A stretch of 64,000 bases of DNA, taken from Balaenoptera acutorostrata. Lineage: Eukaryota; Chordata; Mammalia; Artiodactyla; Balaenopteridae. Positions 41,201 to 50,805 of this stretch are shown here, one piece after another. Made by a program: the position numbers and the translations under genes. How positions within the stretch are numbered: position 1 is the first letter of the stretch; the number at the start of each line of letters is the position of its first letter. The notes below the pieces were generated by a model. The model searched no databases, was not told the origin of the DNA, and saw only the letters and a list, made by a program, of their open reading frames with translations. Location: NCBI RefSeq assembly GCF_949987535.1, contig NC_080075.1, forward strand, positions 59,555,636-59,619,635. Direction: 5' to 3'.

Positions 41201-42290
41201 ATTCTGATTTTCTTATGGCAGCCGTCACTTCCACTATGGAAAGAAAAATGAACGATAATGTTGTGATGGGCCGGGCTGCCATGTTTTACCCTATTTACAG
41301 GTCATGTTAAGTATCGCTTCTACACTTCAGATGGGCTTTCATGTTTAATTTCATTCGGGTAGGGCTATGCTAGGCTTTCCTCTAGGTAGCAATGAAAATT
41401 AAACACAATTGAGTTTGATGTGTACCTTATTGATTCCAGACCCATTTCAGTAGACTGTGACACTTCAGCGACCTGCAAATTCTACACATTAGAGTTCAGA
41501 TTTTACACAAACGCCGTACACCCAAGAAGTGGACTCGGTGTTTCTACCAGCAACACCCAACTCCCAACAAAAGACACAGGCTCTGTCAGAAGATGAAAGC
41601 TACTAATGAAGATGCATTCCAGATGATATTTTGGGTCATCCCCTAGGAAAAAAAATGATTCATGAATAATTTCATGGCAATCAACACCAAAAAGGAGAGT
41701 TAATAATTTCCTCAATTCCACGTCATCCTTTTTGGTTCTCTGTAAGCGACTTCTTGTCCCACAGGTTGCCACAATTTCATTTCAAAAGGATGAGGAAGGA
41801 GAGGGGAGAGGTTGTGTGTTAACCTGGCTTGGGAACTACCAAGTAATGAAAGCTGCTCAGCACCTTGCATTGATTGCGTCTTGTCGAAGCGCAGAGTTTC
41901 TCTTCTTTGGGTGTGACTGTGAGGGTGAAGGCACACTCATCTGTGGCCCATGGCTCCTCTGGCAGGGACATCCTTAGAGAAGGCCACTTGAGCAAAAGGA
42001 ACAATTGGTAACAGAGCAAGGCTGGCTGGGCGGGTTCTGACCAGTCACTGGTTTCAGGGTGTTGGGTCAATCATTTCTCTTTTGCAACTGAGCTGGGAAT
42101 TAGAGGCTTTATTCAGCCCGAAGTGGGAGAAAGGGAATTTTTACCAGAGGGCATGGCCTTCTGAGGCAAGAGAAAAAAAGTGTCTTCCCTGGGGCAGGGA
42201 ACAGAGGGGAGTCAGAACGGCTTGTGGAGAGTGGTATTCCCCCCTGGGGTCACAGGGCCACTTGTAAAATGATGCCTAGATGTTGGTCTC
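38219..42290. other. About 4 kb of single-copy DNA with almost no recognised repeats
   Basis: The longest stretch in the window without a clear interspersed repeat. Frames reach 162 aa (39957-40445, -), 149 aa (40521-40970, -) and 142 aa (39898-40326, +), but they overlap on opposite strands and show no domain I know. Two perfect hairpins lie at 39099-39117 and 39571-39599. 41190-41720 is AT-leaning with 'gaacgataatgttgtg', 'catgtttaatttcattc' and 'gaaaattaaacacaattg', a possible regulatory block. Confidence 0.4.
39571..39599. other. Perfect 11-bp stem-loop
   Basis: The arms aaatatcttca (39571-39581) and tgaagatattt (39589-39599) are exact reverse complements around a 7-base loop. Its role is unknown. 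It could be a decayed MITE core or chance. Confidence 0.85.
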
Positions 42291-42468
42291 CAGCCAAGGT
42301 TCTCAACCTTGGCTGCACGTAGAATCACCTGGGAGGCTTTTACAATCTGGATGGCCAGGCCCCGCTTCAGACCAATTACATCAGAATCTCTGGGGTGGGA
42401 CCCAGGCTGAAGGAGTTGTCAGGGCTCCCCAGGTGATTGCAATGTGCGTCTAGGTTTGAGGCCCGCTG
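42291..42468 (+). mobile_element. MER5-like hAT-Charlie MITE, copy 1 of 4
   Basis: 'ggttctcaaccttggctgca', 'tagaatcacctgggaggctt', 'cagaatctctggggtgggac', 'ctccccaggtgattgcaatg' and 'gaggcccgctgg' span nearly the whole element including both ends. Confidence 0.82.
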
Positions 42469-42630
42469 GTCTAGGACCTTGCTAATCAAAGTGTGGCCTG
42501 AGGGCCAGCATCATTGGTATCTCCTGAGACTTGTAAGACAAGCAGCATCCCAGGCCCCAACGACAGACCTACTGAGTCAGCATCTGCCTTTTAGCAAGGT
42601 CCCTGAAAGATCTGAAGCCTATTAAAGTGC
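42469..42630 (+). mobile_element. MER5-like hAT-Charlie MITE, copy 2 of 4
   Basis: 'aatcaaagtgtggcctgagg', 'gccagcatcattggtatctc' and 'cagacctactgagtcagcat' give the MER5A-type left and middle. The right end is truncated where copy 3 begins. Confidence 0.72.
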
Positions 42631-42635
42631 GAGGA

Positions 42636-42794
42636 GCTGTGGTTCTCCAGCTTCGCTGCACATTAAAATCTCCTAGGGAGTGTTTAAAAATCCCAATGCC
42701 CAGGCCCCACCTCCTGCCAATTAAATCGGAATTTTTGAGCGTGGGATGCAAGCATTGGTAGTTTTTTATGGCTTTTCAGGTGATTCCAATGTAT
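42636..42794 (+). mobile_element. MER5-like hAT-Charlie MITE, copy 3 of 4
   Basis: 'gctgtggttctccagcttcg', 'ctgcacattaaaatctccta', 'caggccccacctcctgccaa', 'ttaaatcggaatttttgagc' and 'tcaggtgattccaatgta' follow the same family as copy 1. Confidence 0.75.
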
Positions 42795-42960
42795 ATGAGT
42801 TAGCAACCCTAGCTACATATTAGAGTCACCTGGGGAGCTTTTACATATCCAGATACTTGAGCCCTACTCTCAGAAATTCTGATTTAATTGGTCTGGAATA
42901 AGCTGCAAAAAGCTTCCTATATATTTTAATATATAGCCAGTGAGAGTCTCTGTTCCACAA
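42795..42960 (+). mobile_element. MER5-like hAT-Charlie MITE, copy 4 of 4
   Basis: 'ttagagtcacctggggagct', 'ttgagccctactctcagaaa' and 'ttctgatttaattggtctgg' again follow the family. The right end decays into an AT-rich stretch. Confidence 0.7.
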
Positions 42961-43408
42961 TGTTGGTCCGGCTTCATTGAGGGGACAGCCTTGCTACAAG
43001 TCAACGAATCCAAGAACCATTGATGGAAAAGAATGACCAGACCATGTCTAGACTTATCTGGTCTCAGGGCTTTGTTTGGTATTGGATCTCCTTACGTGTG
43101 ACAACTACTATATTATTTTAATGAATTCAAATATTTCTATAAAGTTCCTTTTGAAAAATTCGACCTCGGTTCAGCTGAATTAAGGGGCGAAAGCACTGGT
43201 CCTGCGCCTGGGCCACAGGAGCTGGGAACAATGGAAGGATCCGGTGGGATGGAGGCAAGAGAGGTCAGGGTGAGCCAGGGTGGAGATGAGGAATGAAGAA
43301 GGACCCTGAGGGACAAGAAAGAGGGGAGCTGATTGGGATTTCTTGTCCCTTTCACCCTGTGGCACTCTCACCATTTCCAGCATGGCTGTGGAGTCAGGTA
43401 GTTCTGCA
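42961..43408. other. Single-copy DNA, nothing recognised
   Basis: No coding or repeat signal apart from short frames on the - strand. Confidence 0.4.
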
Positions 43409-43606
43409 GTAGGGTTGCTGGATTGAGCAGATAAAAACACAGGCGCCCAGTTAAATTTGAATTTCAGATACACAGTGAACATATTATTTTTTAATATAAA
43501 TATGTCTCATGCAATATTTAGGAATGCCTATACTAGAAAATTATTTGTTGTTTATGTGAAATTCAGTTTTAACTGAGTATCGTATATTTTATCTGACAAC
43601 CCTACT
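43409..43606. mobile_element. Palindromic MITE, MER53-like
   Basis: The whole 198-bp unit is an imperfect palindrome. Terminal repeats are gtagggttg (43409-43417) and caaccctac (43598-43606). Inner arms include 'ttaaatttgaatttcagata' versus 'tgtgaaattcagttttaact', and the centre has 'gcaatatttag'. Flanks 'tctgcag' and 'tctgtag' may be the decayed target duplication. It resembles MER53, a non-autonomous DNA transposon with fold-back structure; the name is from memory. Confidence 0.78.
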
Positions 43607-44315
43607 CTGTAGGCAACCTTAAATGCTCAGTGTTGGAAAATTTGTGTTGTGGGTACGGCTTTCTCTAGGCCTTGAGTGGGCTCTTGCCATCTGAGGTGAG
43701 GTTCATGTGTACCTGTTTGAACCCTGTCCCAGGAAGTCCATCATCCCGTGTTCCATAGGGCTTACTCAGCGCCCCCAGACCAGCCTGGCAGGGGTGTGTG
43801 GGGATGTCACTGTGCCTATGGACAATATCCTTGAACTTCACTTCTCCGTGCTTATCTACAGTCTTTTGTATTGAGGTGGTTCCTGGGAGTTCCTCTGAGG
43901 TACCCTCTTCACTCACTGGCACTTGCTCCATTTAGGCTGCATATGCCCAAGAGAAAGGGAGCCGAAAGGCTTTGATGGGCCGGAGGTGACAGTGTTGAGC
44001 GGTCGGTGACTCAGACAAATGTAGGGACAAGTGGGAGCGGGGGTTAAAAGAAAAGCACGGCTCACAGTCGCAGCCGGAGCACGTCCCTGAAGCTGCTGTT
44101 CAGCGGCTGAGCCCAGCGAGGCTGGCTTTCAGCAGAGGCTGTTCTACTGCAACGTGTTCAGAGAGAAAAGTGCAGTTTCCTGTTCCATTCGGCTCTGAGC
44201 AGCTCACCCCCTGCTGGCTTCAGAGTGTGTGGGGCTTGAGGGAGGGGAAAGGGGGGCAGAGAGTGGGAAAGAGCCAGCTGCCAGCAGGAGACGCACGTAC
44301 AAGAGATGTGCAGAA
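43607..44315. other. Single-copy DNA without recognised gene
   Basis: An 88-aa frame on the - strand (43665-43931) lacks any recognisable domain. Nothing else seen. Confidence 0.42.
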
Positions 44316-44556
44316 TGAGAGAGAGATGGGGGCGGGGGGGGGGAGAGGAAAACAGAGAGGGAGGATAGAGGGGGGGAGGGAGAGAGATGACGGGGAGAGA
44401 GAAAAAGGGAGAGGGAAGATAGAGGGGGGAGGGAGAGAGATGGTGGGGAGAGAGGAAAAGGGAGAGGGAAGATAGAGGGGGGAGGGAGAGAGATGACGGG
44501 GAGAGAGGAAAAGGGAGAGGGAAGATAGAGGGGGGAGGGAGAGAGGGATGGAGCGA
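44316..44556 (+). repeat. 53-bp purine-rich minisatellite
   Basis: Units beginning 'gatagagggggga' start at 44364, 44418, 44471 and 44524 (spacing 54, 53, 53), with a partial, more diverged unit upstream. The units differ at few positions ('atgacgggg' versus 'atggtgggg'), so the array is recently homogenised. It is almost pure A/G on one strand. The 101-aa frame across it is a by-product. Confidence 0.92.
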
Positions 44557-46751
44557 GAAAGCTGGTTCGTTAGCTGGGGCTGCTCTGCAAGATGCAGGAT
44601 AATCAGGAAGGGTACCCTTGGATCATCCCTCCAGTCTGTCGCATTGAAGGCCTAAGCTGGTGCTGGTCTCCCCTCTGAAGCAGAGTCTCTCAACCAGTTA
44701 GCCTCAAGGAAAGCGCAGGGGGGCTTGTGCAGGCTGGAGAACCGGCTGAGCCGAGTTCTGAGGCCATGGCTCGTTTTCCCTGCTGCTCTGAGGTGAGCAC
44801 CGCACTTGTGAGGCTCAGGAACTGGTCCGACCCCGCAGGCGTTATGGAGGCTGGAGCGCTGGCGTGTGCCCTAGGAGGAATGCTCACTTATGATAACTGC
44901 TGTTGGAAGGTCTCCCCATCTCCCTGCTGACACCACTGTCTTCTCAGAATAATAAATCACCACACTTTATATGAAGGTCACGGACTTGGTTTTGTGTTTC
45001 TGCTGGGATTTAAGTCTTGGGAAATCCAGGCTCTCTGCTGTGTCTACTTCTGTGCTTCCTGTTCTCTCTTGCCTCCTTCCTGATGTGCTGCAGCGTGGAG
45101 AGCCGGGCTTTCCAGCACATCTTTTCCCAGAGACATCCTAGACGTGGTGTGGGGAAGACTCTCCAGAGAAACCTCAGTAGCTGGTGGCAAATTAAAATAA
45201 TAAATGGGCTTTTTGCCTCTCTGACCAGTTAGTTGAGGACAGGAACAGCCAAAGACTCTGTGGAAGACTGGGAGAGAAGCCAGGGGAAGGGAGGGAAGGA
45301 GGAGGGAGTGGGTAGCTTCAGAACGGGGCTGGTGTCCTCAGCTCACACTTGTGGGGACCCCTGCTCACAGAGGGTTGGTCCTAGTTCGGTTGTGGAGAGC
45401 TGGGCATCTAAGTGAGAGGTAGGCTTCCAGGTGATCTGTGATGACCGGTAGATGGAACTGGGCCTGGGCCTTGCTGGCTATTTAGGGTTTGGCTTATCAA
45501 ATCTTGGCCAGTGCCTGGCTACTGGCTCCAAGCCTGTTCTCCAGGACTAGAGTGTACTTTCCTTGGAGATTAAGAGGCTTGGCCACTCTGGGGTAAGAGT
45601 TGGCCCGCTCCTATGGGCCAACAGCTCATTCTGGAATCTAATTCAGAAACACAGCCTGTTGGTGACGTCATGTGTGTTATGGTTGGTGGGACAGTGTGTC
45701 AAGTCCTGGAGCCATGGAAGATGGGCTTGGATGACCTCAGGGGCAGGGTTCACATTCTTAACCCAGCTCTAGGGAAGAACAGCTTGCCCGCACAGGATTC
45801 CTCCGGGTCTGGCACACAGACCCCATTCAGGCGACGGGCTTGTGTGGACCTGGCTGGCCAGATCCTGGCTGGCTCTCATTTGTCCGCCTTTGACCAGACC
45901 CAGGCTTGGCCTGGGGGTCCTGAATCTCTGCCTGGTAGAAGTATCAGTGTGGAAAGAGCCAGGACCCAGGAGAGACTCTTGGGTGGATCTGTATGGGATT
46001 GTGATGTGCATTTCTTCCCGTGGAGCTGTGGGGTCTGAACACCTTGCTCATGTGTATTTTGAGGGTCAAGGAGGGAGAGCTCAGAGGTGGGGACGTGGCT
46101 GATTAAAAGGAGAAAGAGCCTAGCTCTCAGTCAGTCCCCACTCTTCATCCTCTCCTGGCCCCTCTCCTCCACCCCTGGCGTTTCTCATGTTCTGGGACAA
46201 GGTCTAAATTGAAACATTCCAGGAGCTGCCAACCTCCCGGTTCCAGGGTGGTCACAGGACTCGCTGGCTCCACATCTCCTCTCGGTTTGGCCCTTGCCCT
46301 AATCCCTGCTGGCGCCCAGTGCCAACATCTCGCTGCCCTCTGAGGTCCTCTTTCCTTGTGCCCGTTCCAGGCACTGTTTGGAGCTGCCGAGGTGGGTCCG
46401 CATGTGTGTGCCTGTGTGTGTGTGTGTGTGTCTACACGTCCTCCTCGGACATTTGACTAGTCATTTTTTGGCCCCGAGTGAGGCGCAGATTCCACAATCC
46501 TTTCCAGCCCTGGACTTAGTGGTTGGAGAAAGTGCCCGAGTACAGCTTATTAAACACGTATGATTCTCCCCACCCTTCGGGGCCCAGCCCCTGCTACCAC
46601 TCCTTTAGAAAGTCTTCTCTCAGGACCGCCGCTCTGTGTGCCCTCTCCCCAGGCTCCTAGGGTCCAGAGAGTGTCCTAGGAGCCTCTGGGACAACCCAGC
46701 CATGAGCTCTTCTGTCTTGGATCAATTTTGAACAGTTAAAGTCTGTTACCT
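44557..46751. other. Single-copy DNA without recognised gene
   Basis: Frames up to 141 aa (45613-46038, +) overlap others on both strands and show no domain. No interspersed repeat recognised apart from the TG microsatellite near 46410. Confidence 0.42.
46403..46431. repeat. (TG)n microsatellite, interrupted
   Basis: TG run broken by 'cc' near its left end, about 13 units in total. Confidence 0.93.
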
Positions 46752-46950
46752 CTCAGAGCCCAGGCTTTGGAGTCAGTCGAACCCAGGTTCCAATTCTGAT
46801 TCTCTTGCTTACGAGCTGATCACCTTGAGCTAGTTAATTTCTTTGAGACTCAGTTTCCTCATCTGAAAAGAGGGATGATAATACCTTCCTCTCGAGTTGG
46901 TTGTGAGGATTCGTGGGCTCATGCAGTGAAGGACTTGGCACAGGTCTGAG
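46752..46950 (+). mobile_element. MIR SINE, sense
   Basis: 'ccaggctttggagtcagtcg', 'aacccaggttccaattctga', 'gagactcagtttcctcatct', 'gttggttgtgaggattcgtg' and 'ggacttggcaca' are clear MIR landmarks. Confidence 0.87.
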
Positions 46951-47500
46951 TTCCTGTTTTCTGTTCTTCTCTCCTCATGGTGGTTGGAACAGAGCTGGGC
47001 TTGTGGTCGGCACCCAGAAAAGTAGTAGTGACTGATTAATGATTATGGAGCCTGCAATTGTTGGGATGAAGTCCCTAAACAGAGGAACAGCTCTAAGCAA
47101 ACCCATTAATTAGGGGCCTGTTTGCAGTTCTTTTGTGCTGGCTTGTCATGTGTTAGCTCAGGGAGGGCTGGGTACTCCCCATCCCCAGAGGTCATTCTGG
47201 GAAAATAATGACCAAGGGGAGGCTCTGGCCTGAGGTGTGCAATTCCCACCTACTTGTGACCTTCACGCCCATCCTCCCCTCCCCACCCTAGAGCTGGTGC
47301 AATAAACAAGTTACCAGGTGACAAACACAGCCCTAATAAAGAGGGCCACTGGCTTTAGGACGGCATTAAGCCTGAGCTAATGGACTTTGCAGGGAGCAAG
47401 GACTCCCTGGGGCACAGGAGAACTTCTGACCTGGAGTGACCTCCCAGACTAGGGAAGGCCCAGGCCAGCAGCTACTTTTTGAGAAAAGGGAAGTGGTTTG
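46951..47500. other. Single-copy DNA with CNE-like composition in parts
   Basis: 'tgactgattaatgattatgg' (47030) and 'acccattaattaggggcctg' (47102) carry homeodomain-like cores, and 'gcattaagcctgagctaatg' (47364) is similar. No repeat or gene recognised. Confidence 0.38.
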
Positions 47501-47720
47501 TTTTTTTTTTTTTTTTAAAGGTAAAAGAAATCCCAAAATAGGATATTAACAAAAATCATGTTATAACTTGTATGTTGACGTCTATCCCATTAACTAGTTT
47601 AAACCCAAATGCAAAATAACTGTCATTTCACAATAATTTCAGGACTAATAAAAATATTAATTGTTGTGCACGGCAAACAAGCAGGTGGTGATAAGCTAAT
47701 GGGATAGAAGTTGAAGGTAG
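47501..47720. promoter_or_regulatory. T16 run followed by candidate conserved non-coding element
   Basis: After a T16 run at 47501-47516 comes AT-rich non-repeat sequence with 'gatattaacaaaaatcatg', 'cattaactagtttaaaccc' and 'aatattaattgttgtgc'. An exact 11-bp inverted repeat, ctatcccatta (47582-47592) and taatgggatag (47697-47707), brackets its core. Motif-based inference only. Confidence 0.25.
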
Positions 47721-47948
47721 CATGATGGACGTCTGTCTGTCTTGGGTCAGTCCCCAACCCACTCCACGGGGATGGTCCTGTTGGGGCAGATTGGAGCCTA
47801 GGGCCCTGGCCTCTGCTGGGAACTGTGGTCCTCTTAGAGCTGGGTGGGGCCCTGGTGACAGACTCGAAGATGACCTCATCCCACTGGGAAACTAAAGCCC
47901 ATTCATAAGCCACAGACCCATAAATAATAGGTGGCACCGGCTTCCTTT

Positions 47949-48059
47949 TTTTTGGCCGCACACAGCTTGTGGGATCTTAGTTCCCCAACCAGGGATCGAA
48001 CCCGGGCCCTCGGCAGTGAAAGTGTGGAGTCCTAACCACTGGACCGCCAGGGAATTCCC
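47949..48059 (-). mobile_element. Short CHR-superfamily tRNA-derived SINE, distinct subfamily, with target-site duplication
   Basis: In reverse complement it starts 'gggaattccctggcggtcca' and has the B box 'ggttcgatcc'. It ends in a short A run after 'tgtgcggcc', so it is only about 110 bp, much shorter than the other CHR copies. A 16-bp duplication with one mismatch (ggcac[c/t]ggcttccttt) lies at 47933-47948 and 48060-48075. It represents a separate, older CHR subfamily. Confidence 0.95.
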
Positions 48060-48234
48060 GGCACTGGCTTCCTTTAAAGGCTGTGCTGCCTGTGGCTGGC
48101 GTGCATCTCTGCGGAGCCGGCACCAGCATCCTGCACCTAGTAGGTACCAAGTACTCTGGAATCAACCTGCCGCAGGCACAGCCAACGTGCTTTCATTCAC
48201 TTCTGGGATGAGTGCTGCTTCCCCTAATTGTAGT

Positions 48235-48330
48235 AAATACCACAAGACAGGAGGTATACCTGACTTTTTCCTTACCTCTGTCCTCAGCACATAAGTGCTT
48301 CATAAATAAATGTTGAAATACATTGACTCA
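48235..48330 (+). mobile_element. L2 LINE 3' end, sense
   Basis: 'gtcctcagcacataagtgct' and 'tcataaataaatgttgaaat' are the sense L2 terminus. A second weak L2-like stretch follows at 48440-48560 ('gctatgagcctttacttggt', 'gagtgctcagcacagtggac'). Confidence 0.55.
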
Positions 48331-49899
48331 GATCTTCTCTAGGAAGCACACTGATTCCTACGTGGACTGAGTAAGGCCTCTTTTCCTGGGCTTCTTTCCT
48401 CCCTTTCAGGACATATTATATTACGTTGTTATTATATTGGTTTCCTTGCTTTTGTCCTGCTTGGGCTATGAGCCTTTACTTGGTATCCTGAGTGCTCAGC
48501 ACAGTGGACTGACCAAAATTCTGTGGCGGAACTGAGTAAATCGTTGTGTGAATGAGTTTGCAGGGTGGGCAGAACGAGACAATCCTCCACCGACCCCAGG
48601 CCTAGCACGCTTGGAAGCTTGGAAATTTCCTGATGAGTGTTTTCCTGTTTTACAAAACTCCTTGTATGTCTCTAGAAGCCCATGTTCTCTTCTCCCGGTA
48701 TCAGGGCACATCTGGTTGTTGGTACATGTCGCTTAGTTAGAAACTCTTAAAACAGCATGAAATTGTTAGCACGTTGCTCCTGCCTGCCAAGCTCTTCTTG
48801 AGACTCAAGCTTTGGTGGATTTGGTTTTCTGTTTGTTTTCTGTTTTCATGCAGTTTAGAAAATTGGTCTGTGACAACCTTGGGGGAAATAAGACTGCCTT
48901 GAGCCCTGCCAAGGAGAGGGCAAGCCTGAGGTGAGGGCTGGGGGAGGCAGGGGATGGAATCAGCCTGGAGAATCTCTGGGAATCCTCGCTTGCGCTTCCT
49001 TTCCTTGCATTTTGGATTGGATGCTTGGGCTAATTTGATGTGTGTTTTGGATTGCACGCTAGGGCTAATTTGATTAGAAGGGTGCCCCAAGGAGGTGGGG
49101 TGGGACCGGGGAGAGCCTTCTCTCTGGATGGGTCCTCACAGGGAGACCAGCGCTGACCAGTGCAGCACCTTTGGGTTCCGGAGGACACAGACACCAAATA
49201 AATGCCCGAGGATGGGGGCTGTGAGGGACAATGCCCCTTCCTCATGCATTTGATTTCTCTGCTATCTTTGTGTGTGGGCAACACCAGAAATCAACTTTTC
49301 CCGCATGGCCCCAATATACCATTCCCCGCCCGCCCCACTCTTGGTAGCTCTTGTCTCTGGGCAGATTTCTTTTCTGGAAATTGTCTCATCTGGGGAAAAG
49401 TCTGGGCTGGTCTATTTCACCTTGGGTGCCAGTTGTTATCCTTGCTGGGTGTGGACACCCAGCCAAGCCTGCTCCTGGATAGTCAGATGGGGCATGGGAA
49501 AGGCAGGTGGGAAAGGTCTTCAGGACGCCAAGGCAGGACTCAGTGTGACTCCTGGCGGTGGAGGTGGGACTCGTCAACTGTTCTGTTCCAAATGCCAAGA
49601 GCAGCCTTGCCCCCTTCTCCCCCAGGCACTGTGCCTTGTCTTTGGTGTTCTCTGCTCCATTTTTACTGCTATTTGAAAATCTTCATCCTTTTCCACATCA
49701 GGGTGGCCTCCGTTTCAGCCTCTAATCTCTCGCCAGGGAATGATTCTGGGCTGTGCTGCTGGGTTCTGGGTCTTTTTGAGCAATGCTGAGATTTCTACTC
49801 TGGCCCCAACATCCTGAATGAATCTCAGAGCACATTCTCCAGGACCCCAGGGATGGGTATTCTGCCTCTTTATTGCCCTTGGACTCTGAGGGCATTATA
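48331..49899. other. Mostly single-copy DNA without recognised gene
   Basis: The 195-aa frame at 49202-49789 (+) and the 134-aa frame at 49272-49676 (+) overlap in different phases over GC-rich sequence and show no known domain. A 35-bp tandem duplication lies near 49011. No other structure seen. Confidence 0.42.
49011..49080 (+). repeat. 35-bp tandem duplication, two copies
   Basis: 'tttggattg...gctaatttgat' occurs from 49011 and again from 49046, with mismatches in the middle ('gatgcttgg' versus 'cacgctagg'). A small local duplication; no family assigned. Confidence 0.75.
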
Positions 49900-50243
49900 C
49901 CATGGTATGCACTGAAGATTTTGTCCCCCCAAAATGCATATATTGAGACCTAACCCCCAATGTGATGGTATTAGGAGGTGGACCTTTAGAAGATGATTAG
50001 GTCATGGGGGTAGAGTCCTCTTAAATGAGATTAGTGCCCCAGAGAGCTCCCTTCCCCTTCTACCATGTGAGGACAGAGCAAGAAGATGGCCATCTATGAA
50101 CCAGGAAGCGAGCTCTCACCAGACACCAAATCTGCCAGAGCCTTGATATTGGTATTCCAGCCTTCAGAGTGGTGAGAAGTAAATATTTTCAAGACACATA
50201 GTCTGTGGTATTTTTGTTATGGCAGCCCAAACGGACTAAGACA
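49900..50243 (+). mobile_element. MaLR LTR of MLT1 type, sense
   Basis: 'tgcactgaagattttgtccc', 'gacctaacccccaatgtgat', 'ggtattaggaggtggacctt', 'gatgattaggtcatgggggt', 'ccagagagctcccttcccct', 'accatgtgaggacagagcaa', 'gtctgtggtatttttgttat' and the end 'cggactaagaca' follow an MLT1A/B-type consensus throughout. Length about 340 bp is typical. No internal retroviral-like region follows, so it is a solo LTR. Confidence 0.88.
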
Positions 50244-50286
50244 CACCACTAAAATCTAAGTTCTCTCAGGGCACCTTTGCTTATTT

Positions 50287-50638
50287 TTTATTATTTCTTT
50301 AATACTCTTTAGTCATTTTATTTATTTATTTATTTATTGGCTGCCTTGGGTCTTTGTTGCTGCGTGTGGGCTTTCTCTAGTTGCGGTGAGCGGGGGCTAC
50401 TCTTCATTGCAGAGCACGGGCTTCTCATTGTGGTGGCTTCTCTTGTTGCGGAGCACGGGCTCTAGGCGTGCGGGCTTCAGTAGTTGTGGCTCGTGGGCTC
50501 TAGAACGCAGGCTCAGCAGCTGTGGCACACAGGCTTAATTGCTCCGTGGCATGTGGGATCTTCCCGGACCAGGGCTCGAACCCGTGTCCCCTGCATTGGC
50601 AGGTGGATTCTTAACCACTGTGCCACCAGGGAAGTCTG
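50287..50638 (-). mobile_element. Full-length CHR-type SINE, antisense, with target-site duplication
   Basis: A (TTTA)n tail complement at the left, then 'ggctgccttgggtctttgtt', 'tctagttgcggtgagcgggg', 'tgttgcggagcacgggctct', 'gctccgtggcatgtgggatc', B-box complement 'ggctcgaaccc' and 'gtgccaccagggaagtc'. A perfect 14-bp duplication, acctttgcttattt, lies at 50273-50286 and 50639-50652. Confidence 0.97.
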
Positions 50639-50652
50639 ACCTTTGCTTATTT

Positions 50653-50805
50653 GGTATCTACAATGTGCCAGACACTTAACACGTGGCTTAGATATAAAGA
50701 CTTGCCCAAGCCATACAGGCAATAAGTGACGTAGTGACAAAGTGACATTTAAATGCATGTCTGTCTGACTCCAAAGCCCTCCTTCATTCCTCTACACTAG
50801 GGGTT
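50653..50805 (-). mobile_element. MIR SINE, antisense
   Basis: 'acaatgtgccagacacttaa', 'agacttgcccaagccataca', 'gtctgtctgactccaaagcc' and 'cattcctctacactagg' give a reverse-complement MIR. The SINE at 50287 landed at its edge, since the target word is 'acctttgcttatttggtatctacaatgtgcc'-like MIR/flank sequence. Confidence 0.72.

Noticed and set aside
44170..44475. Arg/Glu/Gly-rich frame
   Set aside because: It is the translation of the 53-bp purine minisatellite.
49202..49789. 195-aa open frame on +
   Set aside because: A second frame in another phase is open over 49272-49676. No recognisable domain, and a single unspliced exon is unlikely in a mammal without homology support.
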